Assembly (NCBI RefSeq): GCF_900110735.1
Contig: NZ_FOET01000003.1
Span: forward strand, 1 to 64,000
Direction: 5' to 3'
DNA length: 64,000 nt
From: Streptomyces radiopugnans
GTDB lineage: Bacteria; Actinomycetota; Actinomycetes; Streptomycetales; Streptomycetaceae
Positions 57,669 through 64,000 of this stretch are shown piece after piece. Below the pieces are notes generated by a model. It was not told the DNA's origin, ran no database searches, and saw nothing but the letters and a program-made list of their open reading frames with translations. Position 1 is the stretch's first letter, and every line of letters begins with the position of its first letter. Position numbers and translations under genes: made by a program.

Positions 57669-59756
57669 TCAGACTCCGATGCCGCGGCCGTCCTCGCGCC
57701 AGACTGCGACGACCGACGGGCGGACGACCTTCCCCGGCCCGTCGGGCCAGACCGAGGCGGGCTGCTCGTAGCTGGCGCCGTCCACCTCGCCCGGGTGCTG
57801 CACCGCGACCAGCACCCGGCGGTCCTGGATGATCGGGCCGCAGGTCTCGGCACCGGCCGGGACGGTGAGGAACTGCCGCACCTCGCCGCGCCGCCCGCCC
57901 GCCGTGGCCACGCCGAACAGGCCGTCGTGGGAGCCCAGCGCGTTGCCGTCCGTGGACAGCCACAGGTTGCCGTAGGGGTCGAAGGCGATGTTGTCCGGGC
58001 AGGAGATCGGGCTGACCTGGTCCTTGGGGAAGCCGCCGTAGTAGGTGGAGGGGTCCTCCGGGTCGCCGCAGACCAGGAACAGGCGCCAGGCGAAGCCGTC
58101 GGCCGCCGGGTCGTCCCAGTGCTCGGCCAGCTCCAGCACCTGGCCGTGCTTGTTGGCGTTGCGCGGGTTGGCCTCGTCGGCGGCCGGGTTGGAGTCCACG
58201 CCGCGGCGGGAGTTGTTGGTCAGCGCGACGTAGACGCGGCCGGTGCGCGGGCTGGGCTCGACGTCCTCGGGGCGGTCCATCTTGGTGGCGCCCACCTTGT
58301 CGGCGGCCAGCCGGGTGTGGACGTAGACCTCCTCGGCGGTCATGCCGGGGACGTGGGAGGTGGTGCCGGTGGCCAGCGGGATCCACACGCCGGAGCCGTC
58401 GAACTCGCCGTCGGAGGGGAGCTTTCCGCTGCCGTCGATCTCGGCGGCCGGGCTGTCGCCGGTCAGCTTGGCGACGTAGAGGGTGCCCTCGTCCAGCAGC
58501 GTGAGGTTGTGCTCGCGGGCGGCGCGGCTGTCGCCCTTCATCATCCGCTTGGAGGAGACGAACTTGTAGAAGTAGTCGAAGCGCTCGTCGTCGCCCATGT
58601 AGACGACCGGGCGGCCGTCGGCGGTCAGCCGGGGCTGGGCGGCCTCGTGCTTGAAGCGGCCGAGCGCGGTGCGCTTGCGCGGGACGGAGTCGGGGTCGTA
58701 CGGGTCCACCTCGACGACCCAGCCGAAGCGGTTGGACTCGTTGGGCTCCTTGGCGAGGTCGAAGCGGTCGTCGAACCGCTCCCACTTGCGCTCGGTCGCC
58801 CCGCCGCTCATGCCGTACCGCTTGAGCCTGGCCTTCACCTCGGGGTCGGCGACGGAGGCGGCGTTGGCGAAGTACTGGTTGAAGTTCTCCTCGCCCGACA
58901 GCGCCGTGCCCCAGGGGGTGGTGCCGCCCGCGCAGTTGTTGAGGGTGCCCAGCACCTTCGTGCCGGTGGGGTCGGCGGAGGTCTTCAGCAGGTCGGACCC
59001 GGCGGCCGGGCCGGTGAGGCGGAACTCGCTGGTGGCGGTGAAGCGGCGGTTGAGGTGGTGGCGGGGCACGGCCGTGAGCCTCCCCGTACGGCGGTCCTCC
59101 TCCACCACGACGACGGACAGGCCGTGCGCGGCCCAGGCGATCTCCACCTGCTCGCGCGTGGGGTTCTCCGCGTCGTAGCCGGGGAACATCAGCTGCTCGT
59201 CGGTGTACTCGTGGTTGGCGAACAGCACCTGGCGCCCGCGCTCGCCCTTCAGCGGCAGCAGGGTGAGGAAGTCGTTGTTGTAGCCGAACTGGCCGGCCTG
59301 CGCCTTCGCGCTCTGCTTCTCCGGGTCGAAGGCGGGCGCGCCGCGCAGGATCGGGTCGCCCCAGCGGATGACGACGTTCTGCGCGTAGCCCTCGGGGACG
59401 GTCACCGCGTCGGCGGTGTTCGGGGCGACGGGCGCGAAGCGCAGGCCGCGCGCCGCCCCGCGGACCTTGCCGCTCCCCTTCTCCCAGCCCTTGGCCGGTA
59501 CGGCGGCGGGCGCCGCGGCGGCGCCGGGCGCCTGGCCGAAACCGACCGCCGTGCCGGCAGCGGCGGCGGCGCCGACCACGGCGCCGGCGCGCAGCACCGA
59601 GCGGCGCGAGAGGGCGGCGGCGATGACGTCGCCGGCGTACTCGTTGCCGCTGGTGTTGGGCACCTCGTGGAAGCAGGCGTCGCCGCAGCGGTAGCGGCAG
59701 GTCAGGGCGGCTCTCCCGCCGGGGTGCGAACCGATCAGCGGCAGCAGCTTGCGCAT
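57669..59756 (-). CDS. PhoX-family (DUF839) phosphatase, Tat-exported
   Basis: 695 residues. A twin-arginine-type signal appears at ~48-70 (LSRRSVLRAGAVVGAAAAAG). The remainder is a PhoX/DUF839 beta-propeller: NNDFLTLLPL, FANHEYTDEQLMFPGY, NNCAGGTTPWGTALSGEENF, MGDDERFDYFYKFVS, RPEDVEPSPRTGRVYVALTNN and SCPDNIAFDPYGNLWLSTDG. PhoX enzymes are Ca/Fe-dependent alkaline phosphatases that scavenge phosphate outside the cell. ATG with GGAGGGG upstream. Three Pho-box repeats lie 64-92 nt upstream. Confidence 0.93.
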   Translation of the reverse strand: MRKLLPLIGSHPGGRAALTCRYRCGDACFHEVPNTSGNEYAGDVIAAALSRRSVLRAGAVVGAAAAAGTAVGFGQAPGAAAAPAAVPAKGWEKGSGKVRGAARGLRFAPVAPNTADAVTVPEGYAQNVVIRWGDPILRGAPAFDPEKQSAKAQAGQFGYNNDFLTLLPLKGERGRQVLFANHEYTDEQLMFPGYDAENPTREQVEIAWAAHGLSVVVVEEDRRTGRLTAVPRHHLNRRFTATSEFRLTGPAAGSDLLKTSADPTGTKVLGTLNNCAGGTTPWGTALSGEENFNQYFANAASVADPEVKARLKRYGMSGGATERKWERFDDRFDLAKEPNESNRFGWVVEVDPYDPDSVPRKRTALGRFKHEAAQPRLTADGRPVVYMGDDERFDYFYKFVSSKRMMKGDSRAAREHNLTLLDEGTLYVAKLTGDSPAAEIDGSGKLPSDGEFDGSGVWIPLATGTTSHVPGMTAEEVYVHTRLAADKVGATKMDRPEDVEPSPRTGRVYVALTNNSRRGVDSNPAADEANPRNANKHGQVLELAEHWDDPAADGFAWRLFLVCGDPEDPSTYYGGFPKDQVSPISCPDNIAFDPYGNLWLSTDGNALGSHDGLFGVATAGGRRGEVRQFLTVPAGAETCGPIIQDRRVLVAVQHPGEVDGASYEQPASVWPDGPGKVVRPSVVAVWREDGRGIGV

Positions 59757-59819
59757 GGTCCCCTCCGGATGTTCCGTGTCTACGCGTGTCCGGACGCTAG
59801 GCGCGCAGGCACGACGGAG

Positions 59820-59848
59820 GGCGACCTCACGGTAAACGTAGGGTGAAT
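59820..59848 (-). promoter_or_regulatory. PhoP operator (three-unit Pho box)
   Basis: On the minus strand ATTCACC, 4 bases, GTTTACC, 4 bases, GGTCGCC: three 7-bp units at 11-bp steps. The first two match the Streptomyces consensus GTTCACC at 6 of 7, the third at 5 of 7. It lies upstream of the PhoX gene. Confidence 0.78.
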
Positions 59849-60064
59849 CCGACCCGTGGAGTCGGCAGGCCGCCCGGCGGTCGCCGGCGCGCCCGCCCCG
59901 GCCGGATCCGTACGGTGCCCGCACCGGCACACCCGGTGCCCGAAGCCGCCTCTCCCGCCTTCCCCCGGCCGCCCCGGCCCCCTTTCCGGCACCCTTCCCC
60001 GCACCCCTCGCGCACGGCGATATCCGGACCGGTGGCACGGCCCCGGACCGTTAGGATTTCTCCC

Positions 60065-61681
60065 ATGGCGGCCACTGGAAAAGAGCAGCAGGGGGCGAAG
60101 GCGTTCTACGTCACGACCCCCATCTACTACGTCAACGACGCTCCGCACCTGGGCCACGCCTACACGACCGTCGCAGGCGACGTGCTCACGCGCTGGCACC
60201 GCCAGCGCGGCGAGAAGGTGTGGTACCTCACCGGCACGGACGAGCACGGTCAGAAGATCATGCGCACCGCCGAGGCCAACGGGGTCACCCCGCAGGAGTG
60301 GTGCGACAAGCTCGTGGAGGAGGCGTGGAAGCCCCTCTGGGAGCACCTGGAGATCGCCAACGACGACTTCATCCGCACCACGCAGGAGCGGCACACCGCC
60401 CGCGTCCAGGAGTTCGTGCAGGACCTGTACGACAAGGGCGAGATCTACAAGGGCGAGTACGAGGGCCCGTACTGCGTGGGCTGCGAGGAGTACAAGTCCC
60501 CCGGCGACCTGCTGGAGGGCGAGGGGGACTTCGCCGGCGAGAAGCTCTGCCCGATCCACAAGAAGCCCGTGGAGATGCTCCAGGAGGAGAACTACTTCTT
60601 CAAGCTCTCCGAGTACGGGCCCAGGCTCCTGGAGCACTACGAGAGGCACCCGGAGTTCATCCAGCCCGAGTCGGCGCGCAACGAGGTCGTCAACATCGTC
60701 CGCCAGGGCCTGGAGGACCTGTCGATCTCCCGCTCCACCTTCGACTGGGGCGTGAAGATCCCCTGGGACGACAAGCACGTCATCTACGTGTGGATCGACG
60801 CCCTGATGAACTACGCCACCGCCGTCGGCTACGGCTCCGACCAGAAGAAGTTCGAGGAGACCTTCCCCGCCGACGTCCACCTGGTGGGCAAGGACATCCT
60901 CCGCTTCCACGCGGTGATCTGGCCCGCGATGCTGATGGCGCAGGGCCTGCCGCTGCCGGGCAGGGTGGCCGCCAACGGCTGGCTGATGGTCGGCGGCGAG
61001 AAGATGAGCAAGTCCAACCTGACGGGCATCTCGCCGCAGCAGCTCACCGGGCACTTCGGTGTGGACGCCTACCGCTGGTACTTCCTGCGCGCCATCGCCT
61101 TCGGCCAGGACGGCTCCTTCTCCTGGGAGGACTTCTCCGCCCGCTACACCAGCGAGCTGGCCAACGACTACGGCAACCTCGCCTCGCGCCTGGCCGCCAT
61201 GGTGAACAAGTACTTCGACGGGCTGCTGCCCGAGTCCAAGGCGGACGGCGAGGCCGAGCAGGCCGTCCGGGAGGGCATGGCGAAGGCCGTGGCCGAGGCC
61301 GACCGCCGCATCGGCGACGAGCTGGACTTCGCGGGCGGCATCGCGGCGGTCTTCGACTTCATCAAGCAGGTCAACGGCTACCTCACCGAGCAGGAGCCGT
61401 GGAAGGTCGCCAAGGACACCTCGCCCGAGGCCCAGGAGCGGCTGGCGACGATCCTCTACACCGCCGCCGAGTCGCTGCGCGCCTGCGCCGTCCTGCTCAA
61501 CCCGGTGATGCCGCGCACCTCCGGCCTGCTGTGGGACTCGCTGGGCGCGGAGGCTCCGCTGGGCGCCCTGGCCGACCAGCGCGTCCAGGACGCCGCCGCC
61601 TGGGGCCTGCTCCCGGCGGGCACCCGGGTCACCAAGGGCCCGGCGCTCTTCCCGCGCCTGGAGGAGCCCAAGAGCGCGTAA
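60065..61681 (+). CDS. metG: Methionyl-tRNA synthetase
   Basis: 538 residues. It charges tRNA-Met. Class I signatures are APHLGHAYTT (HIGH motif, ~25) and GGEKMSKSN (KMSKS, ~317). The connective peptide has a two-cysteine zinc site (CVGCEEY, then a CPIHKK). The C-terminal anticodon-binding helices are present; the optional dimerisation domain is absent. The ATG follows AGGATTTCTCCC, a short leader. It diverges from the PhoX gene. Confidence 0.98.
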   Translation: MAATGKEQQGAKAFYVTTPIYYVNDAPHLGHAYTTVAGDVLTRWHRQRGEKVWYLTGTDEHGQKIMRTAEANGVTPQEWCDKLVEEAWKPLWEHLEIANDDFIRTTQERHTARVQEFVQDLYDKGEIYKGEYEGPYCVGCEEYKSPGDLLEGEGDFAGEKLCPIHKKPVEMLQEENYFFKLSEYGPRLLEHYERHPEFIQPESARNEVVNIVRQGLEDLSISRSTFDWGVKIPWDDKHVIYVWIDALMNYATAVGYGSDQKKFEETFPADVHLVGKDILRFHAVIWPAMLMAQGLPLPGRVAANGWLMVGGEKMSKSNLTGISPQQLTGHFGVDAYRWYFLRAIAFGQDGSFSWEDFSARYTSELANDYGNLASRLAAMVNKYFDGLLPESKADGEAEQAVREGMAKAVAEADRRIGDELDFAGGIAAVFDFIKQVNGYLTEQEPWKVAKDTSPEAQERLATILYTAAESLRACAVLLNPVMPRTSGLLWDSLGAEAPLGALADQRVQDAAAWGLLPAGTRVTKGPALFPRLEEPKSA

Positions 61682-61697
61682 GGCCGCGCCCGGACGC

Positions 61698-61713
61698 CCC
61701 CGCTCCGGCGGGG
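61698..61713. terminator. Short hairpin between convergent genes
   Basis: CCCCGC and GCGGGG pair with a TCCG loop, 17 nt after metG. Only 6 bp, so weak. Confidence 0.35.
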
Positions 61714-61750
61714 ACGGCCGGGGGCCGTGGCGCGTCCGGCCGCCGGAAGC

Positions 61751-62935
61751 TCACAGCTCCCAGGTGTGGGTGCGGCCGGCGGGTGAGGTGTAGGCCATGG
61801 TCTGGCCCCGGGGCGCGGCGCGGACGGTGAACCACTCGCGGCGGGGCCGGTTCAGCTCCCGCCACTGCCGGTGGGCGCGCTCGACCGCCGCCCACAGGTC
61901 CCGGGGCCCGGCGGCGGTGACCGCCGCGCCGGTGCGCCGGTCCCCGTGGTCGGTCACCCGTGCGCGGGAGCCGTCGGCGGGGTCGTACAGCACGGTGGTG
62001 TGGGCGCCGTCGGCGGCGCGGTGGTGTTCGCGCTCGACGCCGGACCCCAGGTGGAGCTGGGCGAAGAAGGAGAACGTCCAGTCGTCGAGCACGCTGCCGG
62101 ACAGCGGCGTCCCACGGCGCCGCCCGTCCTCCGGGCCGGACGGGGGCGGCGCCGGGCGGGGACCGGACAGCAGCGGCATGAAGGCCGCCGGGGTGTGCAG
62201 GAGGTGTCCGGCGGCCGTGCCGTCCGCGATCTTGGTCAGCCGGGCCAGCACCCCTCCGGCCAGCGTCCCCTTGAGCGGCACCACCATGATCCCGCCCGTC
62301 GCGCACTGGTCGATCCAGGCGGCGGGGACGCGTCGCACCGAGCAGGTGGCGATGATCCGGTCGAACGGCGCGTGCCCCGGGGCGCCCGCCGCGCCGTCGG
62401 CCGTCTCCACCACCGGTGACAGCCCCAGACCGTCCAGCCGCTCCCGCGCCGCGGCGGTGAGGCGTTCGGAGACGTCCACGGTCACCACGTTCTCCGTACC
62501 GGCCAGCCGGCACAGCAGCGCCGCGTTGTAGCCGGTGCCCGTGCCGACCTCCAGGACCCGCGCGCCCGGGTCGACGTCGAGCGCGTCGAGCATGTCGGCC
62601 ATCAGGCTCGGTGCGGTCGAGGAGGAGGTGGGCACGCCCGTGACGGCCCGCCGCCCCGCGTCCTCCGCGTGGATCCCGTCCACCTCGGTGATCAGGGAGT
62701 CGTCCGCGTACACCCGCGCCGCCCACTCGCCGGGGTCCCCGTCCGTGCGGCGGCAGGGAAGGAAGCGCCCGCCGTCCCGGCGGTAGAACACCGGGACGAA
62801 CCGGTGGCGCGGCACGTTCAGGAAGACCTCGGCCAGCCGCGAGGAGAGCACCACACCGCCCTCGTCCATCCGCCGCACCATGCCGACCCGCGCCTCGACG
62901 AGCTCCCCGTGCTCGTCGCCCCCGTGCGCTCTCAC
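61751..62935 (-). CDS. tgmC: PCMT-like methyltransferase of ATP-grasp peptide maturase system
   Basis: 394 residues. The N-terminal half resembles protein-L-isoaspartate O-methyltransferase: VPRHRFVP, SSTAPSLMADMLDAL, SAM-binding ARVLEVGTGTGYNAAL and FDRIIATCSV. The C-terminal ~190 residues are specific to the graspetide-associated methyltransferases. It acts on aspartate residues of a RiPP to form aspartimide in characterised relatives. The GTG start overlaps the ligase stop by 4 bp. Confidence 0.9.
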   Translation of the reverse strand: MRAHGGDEHGELVEARVGMVRRMDEGGVVLSSRLAEVFLNVPRHRFVPVFYRRDGGRFLPCRRTDGDPGEWAARVYADDSLITEVDGIHAEDAGRRAVTGVPTSSSTAPSLMADMLDALDVDPGARVLEVGTGTGYNAALLCRLAGTENVVTVDVSERLTAAARERLDGLGLSPVVETADGAAGAPGHAPFDRIIATCSVRRVPAAWIDQCATGGIMVVPLKGTLAGGVLARLTKIADGTAAGHLLHTPAAFMPLLSGPRPAPPPSGPEDGRRRGTPLSGSVLDDWTFSFFAQLHLGSGVEREHHRAADGAHTTVLYDPADGSRARVTDHGDRRTGAAVTAAGPRDLWAAVERAHRQWRELNRPRREWFTVRAAPRGQTMAYTSPAGRTHTWEL

Positions 62936-63948
62936 ATCCCTTTTCCTTCCAGCCAGTCGGCGACGGCGGCCGTGATCGGCAGTCCGGTCGCCTGCTCCAC
63001 GAAACCGAACTGCCCGCTCGGGTTGACCTCCAGGAAGCACCATCGCCCCTCGGGCGTGACGACGAAGTCGAACGCGCCGTAGGGCAGGCCGAGGGTGTCC
63101 ATCATCCGGCGCACTCCGGCCGCGACATCCGCCGGCGGCTCGCACAGCCGGTATCTGTGGCTGTCGTAGTCGCTGCGCCAGTCCACGTGTCCGGCCGGTG
63201 AGCCCGCGTGGATCTCGGCGGCGAACAGCCGCCCGCCGACGGCCGTCAGCCGCACCTCGTACGCCTTGGGCACCCATTCCTGGAACAGGTGCGCCGTGGT
63301 GGCGACGTCCGGGTGACCGAGTTCCCCGGGGCCGACGATGCTGGTGTAGACCGCCGCCGACCTCCCGCCGACGGTGCCGCGCACGGGGGTGAAGGGCTTG
63401 AACACCACCCGGCCGCCGGCCTCCTCGCCGAACTCCCTTGCCGCGCCGGGGTCGTTGGTGATCAGCGTGCGCGGCACGGACAGTCCGGACTCGGCCGCGA
63501 CGCGCAGTTGCAGCGGCTTGTACTCGGCGTCGGCCGCCCGGCCCGGGGGCGGCAGCCACCGGACCGGCAGAGCCGCCAGCAGCCCGCCGAAGCCCCGCCG
63601 GGCCTCCCGCTCGGCCACCCTGCGGGCGTCCGGCGACATTCCGCCGGGGAAGCGGGGACGGGCGGGCCTGCGGTAGTAGACGCTGCGCACGTCCCGCAGG
63701 TCCAGCGTCCGGCGCCCGGTGCGCAGTGTGCCGCTCCACGCCTTCCCGGTCGCGTCTCCGCCCTCCCCGGTGCCTCCGCTCCCTCCGGCCCTCCCGCCGA
63801 GGCGCGCGGCGAGGGCCAGCCGCAGCGGGAAGTCCGCGACATCGGTGCGGAAGACGGGCACGGCCCGCCGGTTCAGCTCCTCGACCACCAGGTCGGCGGT
63901 GGGGTCGAAGCGGCCCGCCAGCACCAGGACCGTCCCGGAGGCGGTCAT
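62932..63948 (-). CDS. tgmB: ATP-grasp ribosomal peptide maturase (graspetide synthetase)
   Basis: 338 residues. It joins Asp/Glu side chains of a precursor peptide to Ser/Thr/Lys via acyl-phosphates. N-terminal preATP-grasp region (VLAGRFDPTADLVVEEL, VRSVYYRRP) and ATP-grasp core (RVVFKPFTPVRG, FQEWVPKAYEVRLTAVGG, FVVTPEGRWCFLEVNPSGQF) match the MvdD/TgmB family. An alternative upstream GTG exists at 63972. Followed by the methyltransferase. Confidence 0.93.
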   Translation of the reverse strand: MTASGTVLVLAGRFDPTADLVVEELNRRAVPVFRTDVADFPLRLALAARLGGRAGGSGGTGEGGDATGKAWSGTLRTGRRTLDLRDVRSVYYRRPARPRFPGGMSPDARRVAEREARRGFGGLLAALPVRWLPPPGRAADAEYKPLQLRVAAESGLSVPRTLITNDPGAAREFGEEAGGRVVFKPFTPVRGTVGGRSAAVYTSIVGPGELGHPDVATTAHLFQEWVPKAYEVRLTAVGGRLFAAEIHAGSPAGHVDWRSDYDSHRYRLCEPPADVAAGVRRMMDTLGLPYGAFDFVVTPEGRWCFLEVNPSGQFGFVEQATGLPITAAVADWLEGKGM

Positions 63949-63978
63949 CCCGCGCCGTCCGTCACCGGGCACCGGCCG

Positions 63979-64000
63979 TCAGTCGTCGCTCGGGCCCGGG
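63979..64000 (-). CDS. Possible C-terminal end of the graspetide precursor gene
   Basis: A minus-strand frame entering from beyond the window reads PGPSDD then stop, 31 nt before the ligase start. Precursor genes normally lie exactly here. Only six codons are visible. Confidence 0.3.

Overview
The window is chromosomal DNA of a Streptomyces or a very close relative. Base composition is very GC-rich, codons nearly always end in G or C, GTG starts and 4-bp GTGA/ATGA gene overlaps are frequent, and the dnaK control region carries HspR-type HAIR repeats. No integrase, transposase, phage module or CRISPR array was seen.

Layout, left to right. 1-10 kb: the 5' part of dnaK (minus strand, cut by the window edge), a membrane SpoIIE-type phosphatase, a large membrane Fe-S oxidoreductase, a secreted FG-GAP beta-propeller and a Yip1 membrane protein. 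9.5-11.3 kb: a phosphoribosyltransferase, dcd and a tRNA-Gly(CCC). 11.5-15.6 kb: a divergent MFS exporter/XRE regulator pair flanked by 28-bp direct repeats of the 5' end of a small zinc-ribbon gene. 15.8-26.4 kb: housekeeping and accessory genes (VOC protein, K+ channel, GT-C glycosyltransferase, acyl-CoA dehydrogenase coupled to a PAS-GAF-SpoIIE phosphatase, FusB-like protein coupled to a TSUP permease). 26.5-30.1 kb: a TerD domain fused to a PD-(D/E)XK nuclease-like domain, then NADP-type glutamate dehydrogenase.

30.5-40.6 kb is an iron-regulated NRPS-independent siderophore (NIS) operon. A near-perfect DmdR1/IdeR iron box precedes a fold-III PLP decarboxylase, a 47-codon ORF, a fold-I PLP decarboxylase, an IucA/IucC synthetase, an IucD-like N-hydroxylase, a second IucA/IucC synthetase and a glutamine-synthetase-like ligase. 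Most genes overlap by 4 bp. There is no N-acyltransferase and no transporter in the operon, and the product cannot be named from sequence.

40.6-48.9 kb is a multi-component conflict (immunity or programmed-cell-death) locus. On the minus strand are an EACC1 protein and a membrane-anchored caspase-like protease. Diverging from them are a Trypco2 protein and a 1,576-residue trypsin-like/P-loop NTPase/TPR protein. This is the most striking system in the window. It matches the class of NTP-dependent conflict systems with constant components described for multicellular bacteria, but this exact architecture deserves study.

48.9-64 kb: gene relics (DUF397, a deleted MFS gene, an unidentified decayed gene), an acetyltransferase, a PadR-controlled divergon with two matching 11-bp palindromes, small secreted proteins, an AraC/MFS pair, a Tat-exported PhoX-family phosphatase with a three-unit Pho box, metG, and the methyltransferase and ATP-grasp ligase of a graspetide RiPP cluster that runs off the right edge.
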